Positions 1 to 10,781 of a stretch of DNA of 64,000 nucleotides are shown here, in pieces (within the stretch, counting starts at the first letter, position 1; every line of letters begins with the position of its first letter). Position numbers and translations under genes: made by a program. Source of the stretch: Saturnia japonica (taxonomy: Eukaryota > Arthropoda > Insecta > Lepidoptera > Saturniidae); contig CM065304.1 of NCBI GenBank assembly GCA_033032175.1, forward strand, positions 13,702,001 through 13,766,000, given 5' to 3'. The notes under the pieces were generated by a model that saw nothing but the letters and a program-made list of their open reading frames with translations, was not told the DNA's origin and did not search any database.

Positions 1-721
1 AAGCAAATTTTCACCTGAATGGTCATGTTAATAAGCAGAATTGTCGGTACTGGGCAGTGGAGAATCCGAGACGAAAGCATGAACGACCCCTGCATAGCCC
101 AAAGGTCGTTGTTTGGGCCGCTATGTCTGCTAAAGGCATAATTGGTCCTTATTTTCATGAAGATCAACGAGGCCGAGCAATTAATGTGAATAGTGACCGT
201 TATTGCGATATGTTGCGAAATTTTTTGGTCCCAGAGTTGCAGGAGTTTGCAGGTTTCAACTCAAGAACGTGGTTCCAGCAAGATGGGGCCACTTGCCATA
301 CCTCAAATGACTCAATGCAAGTTGTTAACGAATTATTCCCTAATAAAGTCATTTCGCGAAGGGGTAACATCAACTGGCCTCCCAGAAGCCCCGACCTTAG
401 CCCGCTTGACTATTTTGCATGGGGATACCTTAAAAGTAAGGTTTATCAAAACAATCCGACGAATCTAACCCAGTTAAAGCAAAACATCAGGTCAGAAATG
501 GCAGCAATATCGATAGCTATGTGTCAACGTGTTATCGCCAATCTTCGTTTCCGTTTAGAAGAGTGCCAGCAACGTAACGGTCATCATTTGGGTAACATCA
601 TCTTTTCCAAATAATTCTCCAATTCATATGTTAATAATAAACAATAAACTTTGTTATTGCATACAAATAATTTTTGTTTCATTGAACTTACAAATACCCG
701 ATACCCTTTCTGGACACCTTG
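1..721 (+). mobile_element. Right part of a DD41D mariner element
   Basis: The element runs off the left edge. Its right terminal inverted repeat is 691-721, ending CTTTCTGGACACCTTG, and is followed by TA at 722-723, the expected TA target duplication. This terminus matches the inner 31 bases of both ends of the complete copy at 14932-16232. The 3' UTR between the stop at 612-614 and the TIR also matches that copy almost base for base, which indicates recent amplification. Confidence 0.93.
3..614 (+). CDS. DD41D mariner-type transposase, C-terminal part
   Basis: This is the cut-and-paste transposase of a Tc1/mariner-superfamily element. The frame is open from the window edge at base 3, so the gene starts outside the window. 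Visible motifs are WAAMSAKG, then QQDGATCHTS with the second catalytic Asp, then SPDLSPLDYFAWGYLK with the third. Counting residues gives 41 between the second and third Asp, a DD41D spacing rather than the DD34D of classical mariner. The first catalytic Asp should lie just left of base 1, because the matching copy at 15039-16116 has it in FSDEANF directly before the first residues seen here. No stop or frameshift interrupts the visible part, unlike that copy. It is most likely a transposon gene, not a host gene. Confidence 0.92.
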   Translation, partial: ANFHLNGHVNKQNCRYWAVENPRRKHERPLHSPKVVVWAAMSAKGIIGPYFHEDQRGRAINVNSDRYCDMLRNFLVPELQEFAGFNSRTWFQQDGATCHTSNDSMQVVNELFPNKVISRRGNINWPPRSPDLSPLDYFAWGYLKSKVYQNNPTNLTQLKQNIRSEMAAISIAMCQRVIANLRFRLEECQQRNGHHLGNIIFSK

Positions 722-723
722 TA

Positions 724-912
724 TTATTGGTTTGTTCCTATGAAATTCTCAGTAGCAGCTCGGAGTTTGGCTTTGTGCCCGATTAAAGGCAATAGGCTCG
801 CCCCCTATTACATGGAACCTAAAAAAATATACTCGGCGAACTGTGGCTGTACAGTAGTACACCTCTGCCTAACCCTTCTGGGAGTATTGCCTGTATAGGC
901 GTGATGGTATGT
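724..912 (+). repeat. tRNA-derived SINE, body and tail only
   Basis: The sequence matches the reverse complement of the SINE body at 58535-58700: AATTCTCAGTAGCAGCTCGG, then AATAGGCTCGCCCCCTATTA, then GTACACCTCTGCCTA, ending in AGGCGTGATGGTATG. The tRNA-like head is absent. The mariner terminus abuts this copy at the point where the head would continue, so the mariner probably jumped into the SINE and the head may lie left of the window. Confidence 0.8.
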
Positions 913-2280
913 ATGTTTTATGTGAAAAAAAAATCCGACTCAATGTGTTTTACACCTATTATCTAACAAAGATTAATGAATATCAAATCTTGCAACTACG
1001 TGATAATAGTGGAATTATGATTCTACCAGTGATGTGCTGTATTCTTAAAAACGTGGATACGGATTTTTGCTATCTTGATCCGCGGATACGGACCTCAACT
1101 TTCGTATTTCGTCTGTTCGCAGTAGTCGCATGTGATCTTGTACCTTTACATAGCGAACTCTATGCTTAAGTGAAATTTTTAGACATGTGCGCTGATCTGT
1201 TTATATTTTACTATGACAAAGGACAAAGTAGGGAATACCATAATACTAATTTAATGCCGTTTTCGTTGAGTGACAATGTCAATATTTTGGGGGTCTAAGT
1301 TCAATGGCTCTGGTCAGGTTAGGATTCCCAGTATTAATTTATTTTATTTAATATATTAGTAACAGATATTATAGATAAATTAAAGCTTTCTGCACCCCTT
1401 CTCCATATAAACTTTAACCATACAAAATCTCAGTCTTCCATGCACGCAATACGCTTAAATAGAGGTAGAAATCTTTTGCTTCACGTATTAATAATGGATA
1501 CTTTTTCTAAGTCAGTATAAACTAAAATCAATTTAAAGAACTCAAAGCTTTTCATTGTAACCTTTAAAGTTTCATATTATAAGGAAAGAATATAAAACAT
1601 CCTTTTAAGATTCGCAAAGAAATTACAGATACGAATACGGATCTTTTTCCCCGCTGATACGTGTATAGATATCTGACACATTCCCGTGCATTATACATAT
1701 TATTTGTTTATGAATTTACTTTCGACAACAATAATTTCTGTCACCAATATGATGTCTATTCCCAACAAATGTCATCATATTAATGAAACCGGTCCGCAAA
1801 GGAAGATGATAAAACGGAAATTTGATCAAATCTCTAAGCTAGATGATCAGTTCACGGAAGATGTGGCTGGGTTAGGTTTGGTTTGACTTATGATGAGAAA
1901 CGGCCACCTAGCCGGAGACGGCAATGGCAGTACTCAGCGAGCTCCAGATACTAGTAATATTAAAGAAGTTGTAGGTAAACGTTTTGTTTGGGGATTCGAT
2001 TCTGGTGACATATTTATTATTTTAGTGACAAAACGTATTAATTAGGTCATTGAATGTGTATTTATTTGAAAATGGTTAAAATCATATCCCTTTGTTTCTA
2101 GATTGTAAAATTCTAATTAGGAAGTTCTGAAAAATACAGCATTTTGGGTTAAACTAATTTACCAAGTACTTAAACCCATACTTGTAAGATTTGATTGCCT
2201 GTCAGATGTGTTTTAAGATACAAACAGAAATACATTACATTTTCAGAATTTTTATTTTTGTTTTCGTAACTTCTACATCC
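913..2280. other. No recognisable gene
   Basis: AT-rich DNA. Short open frames at 909-1169 and 1686-1886 have no recognisable domain, no supporting splice sites and composition like their surroundings, so I do not call them genes. An undetected 5' exon of the SOCS gene could lie here or further upstream. Confidence 0.4.
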
Positions 2281-2345
2281 TACTATTCATTCACAGAAAG
2301 ACGTCTGTCTACTGCTGGGCATAGGCCTCCACCATAGAGTAACTG
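2281..2345. repeat. Short interspersed-repeat fragment
   Basis: The stretch containing GTCTACTGCTGGGCATAGGC and CCTCCACC resembles a motif common in lepidopteran interspersed repeats. I cannot assign its class or its ends from this window alone. Confidence 0.35.
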
Positions 2346-4535
2346 ACTAAAATTGAACCGATTGTTGTTTGGTAATCTGCAACTCTTATGCTATTGACCA
2401 AAAATTAATTCTGCTTTTATTAATTGAACAATATTTCAACATTTTCTTTGGACACTACGGTTACTGTTTGACCCGGGCGGGAGTCGTCTTCACCAGACTC
2501 TCGTCCTTGTTAAAATAAACGAACCCATTTTTGACAATAGTATACGGTGGATTGTTTGTTGTCCGAGAGAACAATTTTGTTTATGAACGAAACGAAGAAA
2601 GTAAATGATATTTAAGCTACTTCTGAGTGCTGCCACTTGTGTTATCAATAAAAAGATGATAAGTAATTGTTAAGTACCTTAGGTCGCGAACTTATCAGCT
2701 GACCCTATAGATATAAGTACGTATTCTAACCTCTATGTGCCAGACCTGGCGGACAGCTCCTCTAGAAAGTATGTCACCTGTTTGATATTGGTGCCAGTAT
2801 TAGGAACAGTACTCGGTGATAAGAAACGTTTAGCTGTTATTGTTCAGCTTATTGCACTCCAGTAGTATATATTATTTTATTTCTATTTTCTCTCTTTTCA
2901 TACATTGTGATGGTTCCTGGTATCTGAAACCCGAAACTACTAGTTTTGTTTTTTAATTATTTTAGTTTTATTCGAAAGTATCAAAGTAAGAACAAGTTAT
3001 TGCCACGATTTATTGCACAGCAAAAGTGGCCAGGCTACATTACATCGTCATAAATAACAAATTATAATTAATGGTGATTATGCGCGCCGATAGGTGAAAA
3101 TGTGCAGCCATTTTTAAATGGGCGTATTTAGGTCTTTATTCTCTAATGACCTGTAATCACTTCTATCTGTTGAAGGAGCTTTTACACAGACTAACCTATT
3201 ATCCTATTACTTAGGATAGTATACTAGCTAATTAATCGCAACAACACATTGTAAGAGGAAAATATTGCTGACACTTAAAACAGATCTTGTTGTTTGTTTT
3301 ATGTCTTCTAAATCCTGATTGATGATCATTATTGAGTTTGATCATCCATGCATCATTTTATGTTTCTCCGGGTTGTTCTGATACTCTAAACCTTCCATCG
3401 TCTGAACAAACATACATACAAAGCATCATCATCCCAGTTCCGATATGAGCAAGTAAAGTTTGATCGAGCTACTTAATGACTCAGATAAGAAAAGGGTCTC
3501 TTTATTGCAAGTACGACCTTACTCCCGCTCCATGTAGTCATTTTTTTTAACGGTTTTAGGGAGCATAGTTCTGTCTTCGGAAGAAATCAGTGTGGTTTCT
3601 TAGAACACTATTCATTATAAATCAATCTTCCGCCGCTAGTGTGACTCTCCTGCAACCTTACTCTGCACGTTTCGTGTACTCTTCAGACTGTTGGTATTGT
3701 CTACCATTGCGATAGATGACAGATGTGTAAACTCGCAATGTTTGAGTCACTGCACTGAAACTAAAACCAATTAAAGTTACTGCTCTAGAGTTACGCTGAT
3801 ATCCCACATTATCTCTTTAGATATTCAATTATGTGTACGTAAAACGAAAACAAAGTATTTTTGTAAATAAAGAAACGGAATAGACTAGTTGATTCATATC
3901 TAATTTGGCGCAATAAATGAGTATTGTGACTGTCCTGTCCTGTTAAAGTCTGGAGGAAATTCAACCTTCACATTTCTTGAAACGGAAAATGGCGTTAGGA
4001 ATCTTTTAATTAATACAAGACAGGAATTCCCTGGCCTTCATGCAGTCTGTTAAGCTGACTCCAATATCTAAGTAGTATTTCTGATTTGATCCAGCAGTAA
4101 TAAATAGTAATAATCGACATGCTTGTCTTTAAAAATATCTTAACTTAACTGTAATAATTGTGGGCCTGGTTCTAGAACACTACTACAGTGCACTGTTTAG
4201 TCAACCATTAGTCGAATCAGTACTGTGTACATGACATTATATCCCAGTATATTTTAATATTACAACAGTTATGTTGTGCTGTATATTTGTTCATTGAATA
4301 GCATCATATTCTGTTAATGTAAAAGTAATACGGTGCTCAAAAATTATTTACCTACTTTCACAAGTTGTGTGTTCTTTATTTATATTAAAACTGAATAATT
4401 CACGCACTGATACACGTATAAATAAAAATGCAATATTTTTTATATTTTATTTTTTAAATTTCTAAATAACTTTTTTCATTTAATAAACAATCTACATAAC
4501 ATACACACAGTATATTGATACATTTTTCATTCATT
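2346..4535. other. No recognisable gene; upstream of SOCS
   Basis: I see no conserved coding sequence, RNA gene or well-defined repeat here. Upstream SOCS exons or its promoter may be hidden in this interval; nothing in the sequence decides it. Confidence 0.4.
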
Positions 4536-4539
4536 GATT

Positions 4540-4700
4540 ATTGGTTTGTATAAACTATTTTTCCTATTAATAGGGTAAAGTTTAGAACTTCTCAACACTA
4601 TTTTGTTCGTTCAAGCACACAAACATCATTTCAAATAGTCACTGCACACTGCAATATGAAGTTGCCATATTCTAGGAACTATTGTTTGTAGGTAGCTAAC
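4540..4700 (-). repeat. Interspersed repeat, copy 1 of an inverted pair
   Basis: Its reverse complement matches 20850-21005 over about 150 bases, including AGCTACCTACAAACAATAG, TAGAATATGGCAACTTCAT and TTTACCCTATTAATAGGAAA. No terminal repeats or coding sequence are evident, so it is probably a fragment of a non-autonomous element. Confidence 0.75.
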
Positions 4701-4818
4701 ATAATTCTCTGGGCTTCAAGTGAAAACCAGCGCTCGAGGACTCACCCCCTCCAACATATATGCTGACTCGAAGTCTATTTGGTACACACTACACACACGG
4801 GTCAATCGTAAATACTAA

Positions 4819-5090
4819 GGCGCCACTTCCACGAGCGAGTGTATCGAGATAAGTCCGTCCTGCTATCGTCGGGTCATCTTCTTGAGACGATTGATTGTTC
4901 CGCATACGTATCGTCTTGACTCATGACGGATCGCCGCGTATCCGCAACGATTCGTCGCGAGTGGCGACTGTTTGCCGCTTGTACAATAGTTTACTATCTA
5001 ATCTAATCTATTACATTCATAGAGTTGTTGTAGAATAAAATGGCAGGACAATAATATCGCCGCGATTAACTCGTTCCTGGAAGTGGCGCC
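4819..5090. mobile_element. Harbinger-like MITE, copy 1
   Basis: A 272-bp non-coding element with imperfect inverted ends of about 50 bases. The left end begins GGCGCCACTTCCACGAGCG, and the right end is the complement of GGCGCCACTTCCAGGAACG. TAA stands on both sides (4816-4818 and 5091-5093), a 3-bp target duplication as made by PIF/Harbinger transposases. A second member lies at 22040-22466 in inverted orientation and shares the subterminal CAACAACTCTATGAAT-like stretch. The element lies just 5' of the first identified SOCS exon. Confidence 0.8.
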
Positions 5091-5227
5091 TAACAACAGG
5101 ATATTTTACTTGTTTTTTTTTCGTTGTTTTTATTATAATTATTTTAGTATTAATTTATTAAGCTTATTTTACTTTTATGGATATGTATGTATGTATATCT
5201 AAAAAAAGGCTTCAAATTTTCCTTCAG

Positions 5228-8200
5228 CTGCAAGAGAGCGACTTTGATGAAAGATCACTATCACTCTGTGAATCCACTGAGACTTCAGAGCGCATGAGCG
5301 GTGATTTTTTTAATACAGTCAAAAAAGGTCCCGGAAAAGTAATTGTCACAACCATAGAACCACCACCCGAATTTCAGGTTTGTTTTGACAATAATGTCGA
5401 GACCAATAGATGGTATGACTTTTTATTTGTAGAAATATGACGTTCAATTTTTTTCAGTGATAAAAAATCATTTATAATAAGAATATAACAAGTTATTGTA
5501 ATATTTAATTGAAACCATTTTCTATTGCAGGATACCCCTATCTTGAAAAACTTGGATAGAAAATGTATGGCGGTGTATATGCCGCCATCTATTGTTTTCA
5601 CTAATGATTTAAATGACTCCAAAAATAAATTGAAATCTTCAAGTTTGGATAAATCAAAAAACTGTAGATACGGGTCCCCATTGTATCCTCGGAAATTGAA
5701 ACCAGAGTCATTGTATGAACGTCGACAATGTTTGAGTCACAGATTTGCAAGCCCAAGGTTATTACATTTGAGTCCATGTCGTGTTACGCGACCTTCATCT
5801 CGTAATTCATTATCTTCACGCTTATCAAGCAGTCATAATTCTTTAATCACGCAATTTCAATCTGATGATTCCAACTTCATAACTCAAGCAATTTCACATG
5901 ATACATTAACTGCGAAAACATTAGATATAACGGATATGTATAATGTACCATTTGACAGTGATATTTATGCTGTTCCTATTGATATGGTTCAGCCAAGTCA
6001 CAGTAACTTGAGGTACAAAGGAAAAAAAATATCAAAAGTGAATAAAAAACGAGCCAAGAGCATGATGGCCCAAAACATCAATACTAACAATGCTCCTCCA
6101 GAAAAAAACTATAGACCAAAAGATTTAAGTAGACATAAAGATGCTAAGATTAAAAGACACAGCTTACCTAGTTCCTCATATAAGAAAAATGGTACAGACT
6201 CTGATACAGACTCTTTACACATGACTTTACGTGAAATGAGAAAGTATTTACATACACTTTATTCAAGTTCAAGTGATAGTGAATGTAGAAATACAATTAA
6301 TAAAACAAATAATACAATCATAACAAATGTCGGAATACATACAAGACCTATTAGCAAAGACACTAATACAACTGTATTTTTGAAAGAAACTAATGAAATG
6401 TCTAAGGCATTGGAAACAAATAATAATCATAAAAAAACTAATAAAAAGTCTTTTGGGCTCAATACTAAAAACAGTAAACATAAAGAAAGCATTCCTAAAG
6501 ATATCATAGAAGTAGAAAAAAATGATAGAGTAGTGAAGAAAAATCTGTCAAATCAGAACCAAAAACCAAAAATGTCTCCTGTGAGAATACTTTCCTTTAA
6601 CTTGAAACAAAGCTTTTGTAATTTATTTCGATGGCGACGACATCATGTTGTAGATAAAATAAAAGAAACAGAAAGAGTAGATGAGAAAGCAGAAATTTCT
6701 CCTCCAGTAGCTGTTAAACGTGCTTTACCGCCATTACCTGAAACAGCACTTTCTTCGCGTTCTTCCCGGCGCCCGGCTAATGAAGAAGATACGGTAATGG
6801 ACTTTGCCAGATCCATACAGAAAGTAAAAGATGTGAGTAACATATAGTAGGGGTTATAGGTATCAACTATGGTGTTAATAAATTCCTTAATATGCAAACT
6901 CCAATCCTTTTTTCCAGTATGGTTGGTATTGGGGTCCTATATCAGTGGAAGCAGCAGAGAAAATACTGTCAAATGAACCTGATGGTTCTTTCATTGTTCG
7001 GGATAGCAGTGATGATCACTATATATTCACCCTTACCTTTAAGTTAAATGGTCTTAGACATGTAAGAATAGAACATGATCAGGGTGAGTAGTTTTACTTT
7101 TTTTAATAAAATAATCTACACAAATAAAAATTGAAATGGAATGCGTAAATATGGAAGATTAAAATAATCAAATCATTTTATTTATTCTTTATAGTTTTAG
7201 GGTTTGGCTTCAATTTCACCTGTTATTAAATAAAGATATACCCCAAGATGTTAGTGAGTAACACCCGCAGCTCAGTGGGACCGGCCCTCAAGTGCATTAA
7301 ATGTTTTGTACATACATTAACTTCCTTTAATCAATAGATATATGTATGTAAAAAAGGTTTTGGTATTTAATTAACATAGTTCAGCTAAGTTTACAAGACA
7401 TTCAACTATTTAATTGAGATAAAAATAAAGAGTAAGCATTAATAAAGCAAGTATCAAGTGGTCCAATAATGGTGCCTGGTACCTTATATTGTATTAACGT
7501 ATGGTACTTCAATTCACAGGTAACTTTTGCTTCGGTGGCTGCACAATGTTCAAAGCTCAAACTATTGTAGAGTTCATAGAGAATGCAGTAGAAACTTCTC
7601 GAAGTGGACGTTATTTATTTTTCTTGAATCTGAGACCAATACTAGGTCCTGTACGAGTTCAACTCCTATACCCTGTTTCTAGATTTAAACGTGTTCAAAG
7701 TTTACAACATATGTGCAGGTAATTAATTATTCACGACTTAGTTTAAAAAATAAACGAGACAGATATACCAATATTTCTCTATAGTAAATTCACACTTTAA
7801 AAATTAAGGCTAATTTATACGTATCCAGTCGCTGGCATGGCGCCAGTCTTCCTGGCAACGTATTAGCTTCGTATAAACACTGTTTACTGCTGGTGGCCAC
7901 CACTGGACTGGCACGAAAAAGTGCTTACACAAACCTAGTACCTTGTCAGCACTGGCATGTTGGCGAGGCGCGCCAGCGACAGGATACTCATAATTCAGCT
8001 ATAAAAGTGAAACATACATTTCTACTTAAAATAAACATCAAAGCCAAAAAAATACTCTGATGTACATATTTATATCAAAGTAAAGAAATGCTACTTATTG
8101 CTTTTCTTGATTACGGCGTTGACATTATCAAAACACAAAATACCTTTCTTGTCACGTTAGTGCCATTAACTATTAATAGTTGAAGAAACTGTTTGTTACT

Positions 8201-9856
8201 TGGTGATCACTATTTCCGTACTGAATTACGATTCTAGTAGTGTTTATGAGTAAAAATTGTAAATTCAAAGCAGCTGCTAATGCAAGCTAGTATTAACATA
8301 TCTCAATTATAGTTTGCAATCCCGCATTCCAGCGTTTTCCTACATGCCCCGCGAAATAAGCTGATGGACAAGACAATAGATACCATTTGTGCTCTTAATG
8401 TAATTTTAATTTTCATGTCTTTTGATTTCTTTTTTCGTTTTCTTAAGCTATTCCTGATTTTTATACATACTGTTATACTTGTACTATGCACCCTATATTG
8501 CAGACTCGTTACCTTTTCCCGCCTAGTCATCATTCTGGTTGACACCTCAGCCATCCGTCCGTCCCATCAGTCTCATCCTAGTTTCCAGACCTGATGGTCA
8601 ATGAAAAATGTTGCAAAAACGGGGAAAATTTATTCTTTTTGAGAGCTTCCATTATGTTACGCAGACAAAGTTGCGCGGGTCAGCTAGTATAATATAAAGA
8701 GCCAGTTTTTATGTTTGTTTAAACACGCTAGTTTCTGGAACTACTAATCTGATTCAATAAATTCATTTTGTATGTGATAGCCAGATTCACGAGAAATAGT
8801 ATTAGGGCTTATCAAACATTAGGCTACAACTCAGCTAGCCTACAATATTGATTTTTGTTAAATAAGTGGGAAGTGGAAGCCCACCCGAACTGTTTTATCC
8901 GCGTGCGCTAGCGTGATGGTTAATGATACGTAAACACAATGTTCTACAAAAATATTGGCCCTTAGTATATCTAGAAAAATCCGCGATAGCATAAGCCTAG
9001 CTCTTAAAAAGCCACAATAAGGTAGTTTGCGATTTTTTTTTGTTAAAGATTAAAAATTGATTTATCAGCAATACTTTATGCATAGCTTATTAATCATTAT
9101 AAACAAAAGTTACTTCATCATAACAAATTTATGAAGTTAAATTTTGCCCTTTATAGCATGTTATTTGGACACATAGTTTACGAGATAATGAAAAATTAAC
9201 ATAATTTGTACTCGCGGGAAGTGAGATCAATTATGTTAGGCCACATGGGTGCGTTGGTGGTGCGGTGTTTGTCGGATAAAATTAACACAGCTAAAACCGT
9301 GGGGCACAGCTAGTTATTTGTATTTCGTTTGATTAAATATAAACACTATTATAATATATAAATAGCATTGTTATTTTCAAATATAATATTTTTAAATCCA
9401 GTGAGCTAATTTTCCGCAAATTTCCAGCTGGGAAAAAAAGACTGCGAGATTGCAAACCAAACAAATCTTAAGTCGGTTAAGTGTAACCAAATTCTTAGCA
9501 TAGCAGTTATGCACATTTTTAATTACAAAAATATAATCATTTATAGTAGATTTCAACAGAGAGCTGTGCATGTTTTATTCATGATAATTTGATTTTATTA
9601 ATACAACAAGGACAAGAAAAACATTCTAAACTGCCGATGGAATCTGATTTGATGGCGTCCTACACTACGCCCCTTAGAGAACTAAAGTGAGACATAAACA
9701 GGCCGCGCTTATAAATAAAAATACATTTTTGTTTGCAGGTTTGTGATACTAAAGTACGTGCGACGTGATCTCATCGGTAACTTACCACTGCCTAGACGTC
9801 TACTAGATTATTTGAGTGCTACGCATTATTATTCGGAACTACTTGCAGATATATAG
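5228..9856 (+). CDS. SOCS6/7-like: Suppressor of cytokine signalling, SOCS6/7 type (5 exons, 5' partial)
   Basis: This encodes a SOCS-box adaptor that binds phosphotyrosine proteins through SH2 and recruits elongin B/C-cullin ubiquitin ligase; the family damps JAK/STAT, insulin and EGFR signalling. Exons: 5228-5377, 5531-6832, 6918-7083, 7520-7718 and 9739-9856 (stop 9854-9856). All junctions are GT-AG with matching phases, giving 644 residues from the first exon found. Residues 1-484 are low-complexity, rich in Ser, Asn and Lys, with a Pro-rich patch near 450. SH2 begins at YGWYWGPIS (485), and the phosphotyrosine-binding Arg is R512 in FIVRDSS. The SOCS box has an elongin BC-box, SLQHMCRFVI (600-609), then LPLP and a DYL..HYY tail, closest to SOCS6/7 (Drosophila Socs16D/44A group). 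An acceptor TTTTCCTTCAG precedes 5228, so an upstream exon is likely; an in-frame ATG at 5177 is the alternative start. The last intron (7719-9738) is packed with repeats. Confidence 0.93.
7821..7987. repeat. MITE-like inverted repeat in the last SOCS intron
   Basis: A 167-bp GC-richer unit bounded by GTATCCAGTCGCTGGC (7821-7836) and its near-perfect complement GCCAGCGACAGGATAC (7972-7987). It has no coding content. It looks like a miniature inverted-repeat element, but no clear target duplication is visible and no second copy was found in this window. Confidence 0.55.
8600..8687 (+). mobile_element. Helitron-like 3' end
   Basis: The sequence ends TTGCGCGGGTCAGCTAG, matching lepidopteran non-autonomous Helitron 3' termini that finish in CTAG followed by T. 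It carries the typical AAACGGGGAAAATTTATTC subterminal block. The 5' end cannot be placed. Confidence 0.6.
8688..9313 (+). mobile_element. Non-autonomous Helitron, family H1 copy 1
   Basis: About 626 bp, starting in a degenerate TATAATATAAAG and ending GTGGGGCACAGCTAG. The subterminal TTTGTTTAAACACGCTAG block and the GGTGAAACC or AAACCGTGG block near CTAG recur in the copies at 17388-18113 and 61963-62668. It carries no Rep/helicase gene. It starts directly where the preceding Helitron 3' end stops, inside the last SOCS intron. Confidence 0.7.
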
Positions 9857-10781
9857 GAGCTGTTTCTACAAATAGGTATCTTAGTTGAATTAAAGTTTGT
9901 AATAAGATCTTGAGAAACGATCATAGCAGGCAGTAAATTTAATATTAGTAATGTTTCACAAATTGACTGTTTAGTTGTTAATTACAAATTTGTATTTATG
10001 CTTATTTATTTATTTTAAAATTTTAATTGTTTTTAATACGCAGAAAAAGTTTTTTTAGTGTTTCAATTTTTAAATTTGATTATTAGATCGCTTTAGAAAA
10101 AGTATTTTATTCCACGCTGATATGAATAAACATGGAACATTTTTTAAATATTAGAGATTTTATATGCATTACGAATTCATGTACTTAAAGTGATCATCGT
10201 GTTCTAATAATTAAATTGCCTACCATATTCCTGCCCCATACGGGTTAAACACGTTACGCATTATCAACTTTAATTCTTACAATCATTTATGTTTTATGTG
10301 GGTGTATGTACCCATGCAAATTTTAGCTATAGATGTCCCAATGTATCAATTCAACGTCTTATGACATGAGAAGTAAATATACACGAGTACACGATTGATT
10401 CTGATAAATAACACTATGTAATTATTGATCATAAGATTTTATTGCTATTGCGTAATATTTTTGGAATCAATATTGACTGACTAGAGCAAATTTTTTTTAT
10501 AAAGACTATACGTATTGTGTTCAATGTTTGGTTTTCCAAAAAGTTGCTATAACCAGTTACTTGATCTATTTAGAGAGTCTAGAGCCGATTTCCTTTAAAG
10601 TTATTTACATGGACATGTAAACTTTTTTCATTTTACGATCCCACGGGACTTCTTGTTGCAAATTTATACGCGTTTTCCCCTTTGCTATATTTAGGTTCTT
10701 ACAAGCGAAAAAATATATATAATATGTGAGATTGCTAACTTTTCTTAAAGTTATGCAATGATAATTAAATTTTAAAGTCTA
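9857..10781 (+). other. SOCS 3' UTR and downstream flank
   Basis: AT-rich sequence follows the SOCS stop. The first good polyadenylation signal on the coding strand is AATAAA at 10125-10130, about 270 bases after the stop; it is the likely 3' end of the mRNA. No other gene is visible in this stretch. Confidence 0.5.

Noticed and set aside
1686..1886. Upstream SOCS exon with MHYTYYLF start
   Set aside because: No donor of matching phase at its end and no similarity to SOCS N-termini; not enough to link it to the gene.
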